DNA from: Liolophura sinensis
Taxonomy: Eukaryota > Mollusca > Polyplacophora > Chitonida > Chitonidae
DNA: 64,000 bases
Direction: 5' to 3'
Assembly (NCBI RefSeq): GCF_032854445.1
Contig: NC_088298.1
Coordinates: 12,635,504 to 12,699,503 of the forward strand
Positions 12,715 through 23,417 of the stretch are shown here, in pieces (position 1 is the stretch's first letter; each line of letters starts with the position of its first letter). The translations under genes were made by a program, and so were the position numbers. The notes beneath the pieces are model-generated. The model was not told the origin of the DNA, did no database searches, and saw only the letters and a list, made by a program, of their open reading frames with translations.

Positions 12715-13290
12715 TGAGTAAATGTGGACATCTGGTAAAGTTATGTGGTCCCTTATATAATATGTTGTTCTGTGGACAGTATATATTAAATGTTAAGTAC
12801 ATATGGACATCTGGCAGAGTTATGTGGTCCCTGATATAATATATAGTTCTGTGGACAGCATATATTAAATGTTAAGTACATGTGGACATCAGGCAGAGTT
12901 TTGTGGTCCCTTTATATAATATATAGTTCTCTGGACAGCATATATTAAATGTTACATGAGGACATCCGACAGAGATATGTGGTCCCATATATAATATATT
13001 GTTCTGTGGACAGCATGTATTAAATGTTGAGTACAATGTGGACAACTCGCAGAGTTATGTGGTCCCTTATATAATATATAGTTCTGTGGACACTAGGCTT
13101 GTATGGACAGTATAAATTAAGTGTTGAGTACATGTGGACATACGGCAGAGTTACGTGGCATGTTATATATTATGTAATTCTGTGGACACTAGGCTTGTGT
13201 GACCAGTATATATTAAATGTTGAGTACATGTGGACATCTGGCAGAGTTATGTGACCCCTTATATTGTATATAGTACAGTGGACAGTATGT
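12715..13290. repeat. About 80-bp tandem repeat, seven copies
   Basis: The unit contains TATATTAAATGTTAAGTACA, TGTGGACATCTGGCAGAGTT and ATGTGGTCCCTTATATAATA followed by GTTCTGTGGACAG. Copies diverge and some carry a short inserted GGACACTAGGCTTGTG block. Confidence 0.85.
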
Positions 13291-13596
13291 ATATAGAGTT
13301 TATGTGGACATAAGGTCAAGGTTCATAGGTCAAGACCACACACATAAACACACAAATTATATTCACAAGTATATATTCATCTCGTTGAGATAAAATGATA
13401 ATTGTTCTATAGATGAGTGTATAGAGGGCTAAGGACTAAAAAGAAGGGTTTAAATTTTTTCAAATGTTGTTGGATGTACATGTCCACGTTCTACCTGTTC
13501 TAAAACAATGTCCACAAAAACTTTGTAAAACATATATATATTTATTTATATTTGGTTAAATCTGTCTACGTGTACTAAATCGCCAAACTTATTGGT

Positions 13597-13709
<113 letters not shown>

Positions 13710-13980
13710 GTGCTCAAAAGAAAGTGTACACCAAAACAAATACATAAAAATCGCGCAAAGTAAAAAATTGAGAAATTATCCATGATGAGCCCTATTACCC
13801 GTGTAAACGCCGATCCATCCAGGGAACAAACTGGCCCAACAAAGCAAGATTTGCCTAAACTTAGCATAAAATCGAAAAATGGCCCTTCCACGTGTAACAC
13901 GACATGAACGTGCATTTTGGCGGTATAAATGAGTCGACGGGAAACGTTATGAACACAGTCGTCAGAAAAACACCAGAGGT

Positions 13981-14679
13981 ATGCCACGTTTCATCCAAGT
14001 TGAGCGAGAGAGAGCTGTCAGCATGTACCAGCAAGGAGCGACCAACGCCGCCATTGCCAGAACCTTTGGTTGCACAAGAGCAACTATCGTCAGACTTATG
14101 CAGCGACTCCGGCAGACAGGCGTTACATCCGACAGGCCTAGGAGCGGTCGACCACGCGTCACCATCCCCGCTGAAGATCGACCCGCTATGGTATACAGGC
14201 GTGTAGAAGAACGTTTGGTGCCAAATTGCGTTCAGCAAGTTCGAGCGTTTGGAGGTGGTAGTGTGATGGTGTTGGGAGGCATCTGCGGTGATCTGAAGAC
14301 GAGGCTAGTGGTGATTCATGGGAACCTCAATGCTCGCAGATACACGGATGAAGTTTTACGACCGGTTGTAGTGCCATTCATTCACCAACAGCAAAGAGGA
14401 ATTTTGTACCAGCATGATAATGCAAGACCTCATACTGCAAGATTGACGAACAACTTTCTACAGAACGCCAACATCGATCTCTTGCCATGTTCACCCGACC
14501 TCAATCCAATTGAGCACTTTTGGGACCACCTGGGCAGACAAGTCAGAAGACTGCCAGTGCCACCTGTGACAGTTCAACAGCTGGAAGAGTGTCTCCAACA
14601 AGAATGGCAACGAATCACACCTAACGTCAGTCAAGCAGTCAAGCCACCATCAGCAGACTTTTGGGTCGTTATCGCCTAA
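13981..14679 (+). mobile_element. Tc1-like transposase, internally deleted
   Basis: The reading frame starts with an HTH region (about residues 1-60, ending DRPRSGRPRVTIPAEDR), then jumps to the MVYRRVEERL region. About 120 residues are therefore missing, including the first catalytic Asp (FTDES block). The second Asp (YQHDNARPHTA) and the Glu (NPIEHFWD) remain. Their spacing is 31 rather than the family's 34 because three residues are lost in the LPxxxSPD loop. The C-terminus is cut and runs into a second transposase near 14610-14640. It cannot encode an active enzyme. Confidence 0.9.
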
Positions 14680-15553
14680 CAGGCAGGACACAAGATCGTC
14701 CAAGATCGGGCAGGCCAAGTGTTACAGCGCCTAGCGAAGACCGGTACATCCGCACAATCCACCTGCGTAACCGGTTTGTGACGGCGACGTCAACGGCGGA
14801 AACGGCACTGGGAAAACTCATCAGCAGACGCACAGTCATACGACGACTCCGCGTGAGTGGTACAGAGCGTAGCGCCCCTTCCGTGGAATGGCATTGACTC
14901 CTCTACACCGTCAAAACAGGCTGCGTTGGGCAAGAGTTGTACGTCGATGGCAGCGACGAGACTGGGAAAGGGTGCTGTTCACTGATGAAAGCCGATATAA
15001 CCTCTTCAGAACTGATGGTTGAATTCGTGTGTATCGACGCAGGGGAGAGCGGTTGGCACAAAACTGCATACAGAATGTCCACCCTTTTGGTGCTGGTGGG
15101 GTGCTTGTATGGGGCGGAATTTGTGGACAGGTGAGAACGAGATTGATCTTCATCCAGGGAAATCTGACTGGCCAAAGATACCGAGATGAAATATTGGAAC
15201 CTGTTGTGGCGCCATTCTTGCATCAACAGCAAAGGGGTATCCTTTTGCAGCAGGACAATGCACGATCTCATACCGCCAGAGTTGTACTAAATTATCTGGA
15301 CACCGTTGATGTCAGCGTACTGCCTTGGCCAGCACGATCGCCAGACATGAATCCCTTAGAGCATCTGTGGGATCATCTTAATCGACATCTGAGACAACGC
15401 GTCCCTCCCCCACAAAACAGGCAACAGCTCGAACAGGCTTTATTTAAGAAGAGGGACAGAATTCCTGATGACCTCATCCGGCGGCTGACGACTTCAATGA
15501 GGAGACGTATTTTGGCTTTAAATGATGCAATGGGTGCTCACACTTGCTACTAA
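14620..15553 (+). mobile_element. Second Tc1-like transposase, broken, fused head-to-tail
   Basis: Similarity begins in the HTH region (SRLLGRYRLTGRTQDRPRSG). It shifts frame near 14870 before RPFRGMALTPLHRQ and has one in-frame TGA at 15020-15022 just after FTDESRYNLFRTDG. It then reads to TAA at about 15553. The DD34E triad is otherwise complete: FTDES, LLQQDNARSHTA, and NPLEHLWD with 34 residues between the second Asp and the Glu. The domain order is normal, but the start is replaced by the preceding element. I could not find a clean pair of terminal inverted repeats. Confidence 0.9.
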
Positions 15554-15814
15554 CGATCTGTCTTATGACATGATAGGACATAAGGTACACCTTTTTAAGG
15601 GAGTCCCTTTACTTGCATTTGTGTAATTTTGCAAATTTATCCCATGCCTTCTTTACTCGGCCTGACAGCAAGTGTAATATCCATATGGCTTTAAACTTTT
15701 AAACAGAATTTGGAAAATGGTTTATTGCAATAAAATGCTTATCATGTCGATACTGTCTTTCTTTCTCTTTCTTGTGGTGGTGAACAAGGTTATACGTTTC
15801 TTTTGCCCGGTAGT

Positions 15815-16035
15815 TTATGTATGCTTGGGGGTTTACATCGTACTTTACAAATTTTCAATCATATGACGACGCCTTCACTTAAGTGAGTGTCATAGCTTTT
15901 TTGTGGCATCCTTTTATCTAGGTTTGGCCCCGGTTGTAAGTCACCGGGCTGGTTCCACCGGCCTGTGAACCCCTCCACTGTTTGTGCATGGTTTATTCCG
16001 CCTATAAAACCAGCCACTGTCTGTGCCTTGTGTCA
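15815..16035. repeat. Dispersed element with short internal CTGTCTGTGC repeats, copy 1
   Basis: Blocks TATGTATGCTTGG, TTTACATCGTACTTTAC, CATATGACGAC, AAGTGAGTGTCATAGCTTTT, GTGGCATCCTTTTATCTAGG and GTGAACCCCTCCACTG recur in the same order at 30007-30520. The 3' part has two to three CTGTCTGTGCATGGTTT-type tandem units. Confidence 0.8.
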
Positions 16036-16411
16036 TTGGTCCAAATATACAACTGCTGTAACCGCCTCCCGTACACACTTGACAAATTTGTTTGGAATTT
16101 CTTTGTGACAAAAATCCTGGTGTCCATGTGGTGACAAGTTCAGCTTAACTTCCACAATATCATCCGCGGATATCAAGGTTACATCGTCTGTGCTAATCAT
16201 CCGGTGACAACATTCAGCGTAACTTGGAAGCGATATCCTCCGCGGTGTCCCCCGGAGTCGTCCCACAGGAATAGGTTGTTACGATGGTTAAGGCGGATCC
16301 TTTGGGGTCTTGATGATTACTCTGTGTGTTTTTGGTCTCCTCAGTTTATATACTTTAAGCAAGCAACGTCTATATGGACTTGCTCTGAGGCAGCTTTGAG
16401 GACCGAACGCT
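16036..16411. other. Non-coding flank of GCNT copy 2
   Basis: No transmembrane-anchor exon typical of the GCNT N-terminus could be identified here. A possible acceptor (GGTCTCCTCAG) lies near 16348 but is unsupported. Confidence 0.35.
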
Positions 16412-17393
16412 GTGCATGTAGCCTGCCGAAAGTCGTTCACGCAGTTCATCCCAAATGTTTTAAGTACGCCCAAAACGTTCCAAAGAAATGAGAGGAAAGG
16501 CATAAATTCCGTCTTACAACCTCAACGTACGAACACAATCAACTGTCTGAAGCTTTTTAAAGGCGACAAAAACGAGACAGCAAAATCTAAGTGGCTGATT
16601 AAGTCCAAACCTTTTAAACCTGTGCCTCATCAAGCATTCGTCAATGCAACAAAACGTTGTGATCTTTTTCGTGTTGCTAGGAACTACACCGAGCACGTGT
16701 CTGACGAGGAGGAAAGCTTTCCATTGGCCTTGAGCATTGTTATTTACAAAAGTGTTGAACAATTTGAAAGACTATTTCCTACCCTATACAGGCCAAACAA
16801 CAATTACTGTGTTCATGTGGACAGAAAGGCTTCCAACGCCTTCCATATGGCCATTAAAAGCTTAGCAGACTGTTTTGATAACGTGTTCGTTGCGGCAAAA
16901 CTAAATTAGAAGAAGTCATTTATGCGGGATTCACGCGTTTACAGGCGGACATTAATTGCATGCAAGAATTGCGACAGATTTTCTCTGACTGGAAGTATGT
17001 ACTGAATCTGGCGGGTTCGCAAATGCCTCTGAAAACAAATTTTGAAATGGTACAGATTTTAAAACTCTACAACCGGACTAATCTTGTGGGTAAAAATATG
17101 AGATCGTTAAACCCATGGAAGTGGATAAACAGATACGAAACAGTTGTGACGAAGGAACAGGGACAATATCGTAAAAGGAGACAAATCCAATACCCCTCCG
17201 CCGCACCACCTCAATATCACCAAAGGAAGTGCTTACGCTGTATTAAGTAGGGCACTGATAGACTATATTTTTACAGATCCAGTTCCACTAGCGTTTTTAG
17301 AATGGAGTAAGTCTACGTACTGTCCCGACGAACAGTTCTGGGCAACACTAAACAACGTAGAACATAATCCAGGTCTGACCACCCCTGGCGGAA
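16412..17393 (+). pseudogene. Core-2/I-branching beta-1,6-GlcNAc transferase (GCNT family), copy 2, frameshifted
   Basis: The large luminal exon is recognisable in three pieces. The first reads INCLKLFKGDKNE, then FPLALSIVIYK and NYCVHVDRKA to FVAAKLN, where it hits TAG (16907-16909). The second, after a 1-nt shift, reads LEEVIYAGFTRLQADINCMQ, then WKYVLNLAGSQMPLKTN to about RYETVV. The third, after another shift near 17160, reads PPPHHLNITKGSAYAVLSRA then STYCPDEQFWATL to a GTAAGT donor. The Glu in PDEQFW corresponds to the family's catalytic base and is kept. Two shifts in a conserved exon beside a 200-N gap mean either a decayed gene or local sequencing errors. No last exon like 1525-1811 is visible downstream; it could be in the gap. 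Confidence 0.85.
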
Positions 17394-17569
17394 GTAAGTC
17401 ACAGCCATTTTTCTTATTTCCCTTTCTGAAAGTCTTGATGTTTTTTTTTCTCGAAATTCGTCGTAACGTGCTGAACTAACCTTTGTTATTTAACAAATTT
17501 TACCAAATTTTTTTTATATGATAATGCAAAAAATACAAATCAACAGGAAGATCCAAGAAAAGTTAATTG

Positions 17570-17769
17570 NNNNNNNNNNNNNNNNNNNNNNNNNNNNNNN
17601 NNNNNNNNNNNNNNNNNNNNNNNNNNNNNNNNNNNNNNNNNNNNNNNNNNNNNNNNNNNNNNNNNNNNNNNNNNNNNNNNNNNNNNNNNNNNNNNNNNNN
17701 NNNNNNNNNNNNNNNNNNNNNNNNNNNNNNNNNNNNNNNNNNNNNNNNNNNNNNNNNNNNNNNNNNNNN
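17570..17769. other. Assembly gap (200 N)
   Basis: Exactly 200 undetermined bases, a common placeholder length, so true size is unknown. Predicted proteins across it are meaningless. Confidence 1.
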
Positions 17770-18639
17770 TAACCTAGTTCGAAGAAATGCTGTTTGCCTC
17801 CGCCAGTCCCTCTCCCCCCGTGCATATCCGCTCAAGAAAGGCTTTCATTTGCTTAAAGTTTCTGATACCTATGACAATTGTTACGGACCAATCAGATTTG
17901 CCAGTTTGTCCGTAGTTTGTTTACTGGTGTAAAACGACAAACTTTTAGGATTATTCTATGTAAAGCATAGCATGGCTGTCTAATCTCACCTTTCTCTGAG
18001 CTTTATAAACTATTTCTTCAGAATTAAATTAAATAGATATAAATGATAATAATGTGTAAGGTATGTAGCGGTTTAAGATCGAGTCGTGTACCTAAACGGT
18101 GCAGTTTTACACATTTTCTGGACTGACGCTTAGCAGGAGGATATAGGTCAAGTAGGCCTACTGGTGGACCCAGTGTCAGTAAACCCCACGTTGTGGCTCG
18201 TCATGTCTAGTGTGTTCTAATGGCATTCCAGTGAGCTCTATACCGTTGACACTGGGACCAGTCCTGATGCGACACTAAGACACCGTCGTCATGTGACCCA
18301 AAATGTGTGGCAAGCTACGTTATTGAAAACAAATTGCAGTATGAAAGAAAAATGACATGCTCAAAATATTTTACCGATTCAATTAAGGTTATTGAGCAAA
18401 CAAAACAACAACCCATCACCGGTTATCCTTCTAATGAAAAACCTTAGCCAAACTGGGATTTGATCACGTTTGAACTTATAGTTGTCGTGATGAGACAAAT
18501 CGTAAAACAGTCTACAGGTACACATACTCTAATGTCAGGCAAGCGATGGCTTAAGTTAGAGATTTATAAGACATCAAGTTGTTGGCTTTTTCTTCCAAAA
18601 AATGGAATTGTATTCACTTTGCGTGTGATGATATCGTAT
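17770..18639. other. Non-coding, nothing recognised
   Basis: No supported exon between the gap and the repeat upstream of ligand gene A. Confidence 0.4.
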
Positions 18640-18845
18640 GCTCCTGATGACATCGTGTGTGCCTGATGATATTGTGTGCGCCTGATGACAACGTATGTAC
18701 CTGATGACAAGGCGTACACCTGATGACATTGTGTGCGTCTGATGACAACGTGTGAGCCTGATGACATCTTGTGCACCTGATTACATCGTGTGTTCGTGTT
18801 GATATCGTGTACGCGTGATGAGATCGTCTAAGTGTGATGATATCG
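18640..18845. repeat. 19-20-bp tandem repeat upstream of ligand gene A
   Basis: About ten copies of a CCTGATGACAACGTGTGTG-like unit end some 70 bp before the ATG of gene A, so the array lies in its 5' flank, 5' UTR or an upstream intron. Confidence 0.85.
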
Positions 18846-18915
18846 TGTTTTACATTCTGTTTTCAGCAGGTTAAGCGTGGTTGAGAAGAAAGAAACATGT
18901 CGGAAGATAACAGAT

Positions 18916-21900
18916 ATGAGTTTTACATTAGCAGACAGCAAGGAACCACCCAAGAAATCTAGACTTGTACTATGCCTGGTGAGTACACTCAGTGTGAAGT
19001 TTTTTTTTACAGGTTTCTTGTTAAACGACGCACGCAATAATGTTTCCCTTGGCGTGACGGTTTAAAGCGTCTAACACATCCGTGTACAGCCTTTTTCTAT
19101 CTTCAGATCTGAATCATTATCATGCAGTTTTCACAGTGGATCCACACGTAATAGCTGCATTTCTCCCCATCTCCCTGATCTTGAAGAACATTGCTCTATA
19201 TCTAAATGAATGCAGAGAATTCAATGGATTTCAGCTATCTTTTAAACAAACAATTAAACAAAAACAAAGTAGACAATCAGTTGCTCATGAACAGGTCGCT
19301 GAGTCAAGACAGATCAAGCCTGAAAGACTAATAACTCGTCACTATATATGTATGAAGGGGAACATTGTTTATTAACAGGTCGCTAAGTCAAGACAGATCA
19401 AGCCTGAAAGAATAATAACAGATAACTCGTGAATATATATGTCTGACGGGGAACATTGTTTATGCTTATCAATACCATAAGTTGATCAGATTAGTTAAAA
19501 GGAAGGAAACCCAATCAAATAATAGTCAGCTAACGATCACCAAAAGATATCCAATCAGTATTTCCGTTGTTACAACTGTATTTGATTCAACAAATGTTCG
19601 AATTTTCGTTCATCGCTGTAGCTACCGTTTGTAGCGTCCGATTCGTTATTTAGTGAGTCGCACAAAACGGACACATATATGCAATATAAAGATTATACAA
19701 GCTTTTACATGTAGTTAAATAAATTTGTCAGGAAACAAGTCATTTGATCAGTTCATGTTTTTCTCCCGTTCTCCAGGGTGGATCTGTGCTCTTGTTGTCC
19801 GTAGCGGTCATCGCAGCGGTGAGCGCCATGATTTATCAATATTTTGCGTAAGTGTTTTGTTCTTGACCGCTGAGTGTCAGAAATTACCTTTCATGAGCCT
19901 AGTTTTAATTAATTAGGTTATTTATACGGCGACGGCCAGTGTCACGGTGAAAGGAAACCGGCCAGAGCCAAGAGGAAATCCACGACCCTCCGCAGGTTGC
20001 GGCAAGATCTTCCCACCTACCGTGCGGCCAGATAGGAAGCCAACATGGCCTACTTTTGAGCTCTCTTCCATATTATCTCAAAATTTAAAATTTTATTATA
20101 ACTTTTGACAAAAGTTGACAATCTACAATATTAAATTTGTCTCATGAGTAAGTTCGGTCTATGTCTCATCACGCAGTCTACCACTGTAAAATGATTGCCT
20201 TCCAGTCTGTCTGCAAAGATGAACCACCTGACTGTCACTTGTAAGCCAGCTGACGTTGTCAAACAATACCCGGGTTATTTTCGGACACCACTGGAACAGA
20301 TCGAAGTAGAGCGGCGGTATAATCAGGATTCACAATACCTGACTACAGTACCCCTGCAAAACTGCACACTGAACTGCATCTCTAGGGCGAAACGGGACAC
20401 CACGCATGCGTTCTCCCCACGAAACGAAATGGAGGTTTTGGCTGTAGACGCAAGCGTAATACGAAAGCTCGCGCGCACCAAGCGACAAGAATTACCAAAC
20501 CCTGAAGGAAACCTTGGACGCAACCCAATTTTCCACGGTTGTTGCGAATCGTAAGTCAGTTGGTCTATCAATTATTCTCCGTGAAAGGCCTTCTTGTTTT
20601 TGTCTGTCTGTTTAATGCCTGTTTAATAGCTTGTTCAGTATTGTCAATGATCCTTGTATCCTGCTCTTTGTTTAGCCAATCTATTATTTAAGTCATTAAG
20701 TTCATTTAACCATAAATCTGATTAAATGGGTAGTTTAAAAATTAATAAAGCAAAATAAGAATGAAATAACCAAAATCCAGTCATCTGTGCGCATTGTTAG
20801 GTTGATAGTTTGTAAATCAGCCTAACGAGCTGCAAAGTGAAAAGGTTGTTTTATTTGCTCGCCTTTAAGAGAAAAGTCGTGGATCGCCCCAACAACAGCA
20901 ACAAACCAGAAGGGAGAAACAGTGAGCGTCATCCAGTTAGATGAACATAAGCAATATTTCTTGCAGGAGTCTTGCAAGTGAGTATCGTCTTGAATGGAAA
21001 AATCCTTATAAATAATAATAATTATTAATAACGTGACTGGGGAAGACGAGAGGGGGAGGGAGTTTTGAGTGTTTCCTAGTATCCCACCTGTTTGTGTTTA
21101 TGACCTGACATGAGCATTTTTTTCAATCGAAAGTCGTCAGTAATAAGTAGTATAGTTTTTGTTGGGCATGTTGCCTTAATTTGACTGGCTATGCTGCGTA
21201 TTCATTGTACATATCTGTATTGTTAAATGATATAGAGGACACATTTGTTTGTCAAACAATTTTCAAACAGACTACGCTTTAAATTATTAATAAAATGTAA
21301 TGTGTAAGGTAATTTAAACTGATCTCATTAAAGGGCAATGGGCGGGCGCTAGTATGCAAATATAGCACTGTCGTAGAATATATTCCTTATATTACGGTTC
21401 AATTACTATTTATTTATTTTGTTGTCTACATGTCACAGGTGAACAAGATTTTTAAAGGAGAAGAAAAAACCTAAAACAATGACACTATAGGCTTTAAAAG
21501 AGCACATTTATTTTCTATCTGGTGGTGCCTACTGCATAATTTTGCGATTTTTCTTCGCCATACACTTTAAAGTCTGAAAACGGCAAAGGTGGCATAAAAT
21601 GCTGAGTTCATCGCGTCCTCCATCTCCCTGTAAGTTATGCTTGGGGTGTTTTGCATCTCAGTCAGTGAGAGTCGTTTTAGCACAAAGCCTGTTATATTAC
21701 CAGCTATCAGGCGTATAAACCGAGATCAAACGCCTCAAGTGATTGACCATAACCTACTTACATAATGACGCTATTATTCGACCGCGAGTGCTTCAATTTG
21801 CGGATTGTACAGTTTAGAGGGACAGTTCTTAGGACATACATTAGCTTCAGAAATAATGTCGATTTCTTGCTTATTCGTTTTCATCAGATATGTACAGAGA

Positions 21901-23417
21901 TGGTGCACATGGGGCGACACCAAATTCCAAACCTTTATGGAATCTAAATTAGTTGACATTATTAATGTCGACTGGAAGTCTGGGAGAAAAACACGGTCTT
22001 TGAAGTTATCCCTTTAGATCGGACCAGATGACAAGTAAAATAATGATTAATATTCTGAATTTCACTCTATCTTTGTGCTTATTTTACACATGACAACAAC
22101 CAACCCATTAAAATCAGCCCTTATACACATGGGATATACACAGTATACAGAAGTAAGACTACCAAATTATCAAATCCTTACAAATTCTGTCTTGATTTCT
22201 TGTAAAACAATGGCATTGGTTAGAAAATACAGAACTTTTCCACCTATCGACACAGGCTAAGAAAGACACAATGCAAGTCTTTTGTATCCCTTGATGAAAT
22301 TTTGGAATTTTCTGGAAAAATTGGTGTCCAATTAATTACTTTTGATGTCAGTAAAATGTTCCAAGCTCAGTGATATTTTCCAGAAACGTCAAATGTACTG
22401 CCCTTGATGCACACGAGACTGTTCTACGTGATAATTCATACGTCAGAAATGGAAAGAATTTTGCACTCTTGCCCTAGCTATTTCTTAGCACACATCGCCA
22501 CAAAATAGCTAAAATACTGCCGACGTGCCTTGAGTCATAATCATTCATTCATTCTTAGCACATAATTTTGTCTTTTGTATTTTGTATATTTGCTTTTTAT
22601 AAGGATTATTGTGAACGTTCCACAGAGATATGGTAGAATACAAAGTTTTAGATGTGTGACAATTAGAAACGCTTAAATACGTTGATTCTATGCGCTGTTG
22701 GCTGTAGGGTAATGTGAAAATTTCCAGAGCCTACGAGACGACAACATTCTGCAGCATTCGAAAGATTTGACTCGGAGAAGTGACGACGGTTGCATTTTCC
22801 ACGTCATGGCATGTGGGTGTAGAATATGAAATATGTAAAAACAAAAGCGATATGTATAAACTGCGAAGTAACACTTTTATTACTGAAGGAAATCCCGATA
22901 GTTCGCCTGTATATAAATCCCAAAAGCAAATGTAATAAGTGAAAGCAACTCAAATTCTTTTATTTATACAAATAAACAGCAGATATTATTCGTGGAGGTG
23001 GCCGGTGTATTCCGTGACACACTCTACGTTGTTTGAAACATCATTTCAGAGCACAATATCTCTCTCGTAACTCCAGTTATGTGATATACCACTGGCTTAA
23101 AATCCAGCACTATGGCCAACTTATTTAGATCGTAATACAGCCAGTACTGAATGGTAGAATCATTTTGGATAATCAGGAACGATTTTCAGAAACTTTTCTT
23201 AATATGTACACAATATATTCTTTTGTCTAAGAAAATTATTCCACTTTTTGTTTCTAACAGACCTGCTCCTGGTTGCGATTTCTGCACATGCGGCCAGCCA
23301 GAGCCGTTTCTCAACACGGCCGTCGTTTACAAAGATGATGAGAAGAAGGAGTTTCATAATGACGTTATTAAGCTGCCTGGCTGCTGTAAATGTCTGAACA
23401 TAGGTCGAAGCACATAG
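18916..23417 (+). CDS. Neurotrophin/Spaetzle-like cystine-knot ligand precursor, gene A (five exons, 247 aa)
   Basis: Exons reconstructed from GT-AG sites: 18916-18978, 19777-19847, 20206-20550, 20870-20977, 23261-23417 (744 nt; intron phases 0,2,2,2). Residues 1-45 are a basic start (KKSR) plus a hydrophobic signal or type II anchor. A pro-region follows with PGYFR (67-71) and a CxxxC pair (98, 102). Furin-type sites are RAKR (105-108) and RTKR (135-138). The final 109 residues form the predicted mature ligand: GCCES, TTATNQKG, KQYFLQESC, GCDFCTC, then IKLPGCCKC. In NGF-family proteins the matching blocks are VCDS, TTAT..KG, KQYF...C and a final CxC; Spaetzle ends in PSCCKC. The expected role, by inference, is a secreted or shed cystine-knot dimer signalling through Trk/p75- or Toll-type receptors. 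The start is the only ATG in frame with exon 2; 5' UTR is undefined. Its tandem paralogue is gene B. Confidence 0.85.
19916..20044 (-). mobile_element. SINE family 1 fragment in intron 2 of gene A
   Basis: Blocks matching the CGACGGCCAG, GGAAACCGG.CAGAGCC and CCGCAGGTTGC parts of the family on the minus strand. Both ends are missing. Confidence 0.75.
22480..22562. repeat. Dispersed repeat tail (GCCGACGTG..ATCATTCATTCATTC)
   Basis: AAAATACTGCCGACGTGCCT followed by TAATCATTCATTCATTC matches a block near 53190-53240. It lies in intron 4 of gene A and looks like the 3' end of another short retroelement family. Confidence 0.6.

Noticed and set aside
17514-17932. Open frames spanning the N run
   Set aside because: They are artefacts of translating undetermined bases.
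18916-23417. Interleukin-17-like cytokine as identity of gene A
   Set aside because: IL-17 is also a cystine-knot-like cytokine, but the CCES/KQYF...C order and the terminal CCKC fit the neurotrophin/Spaetzle superfamily better.
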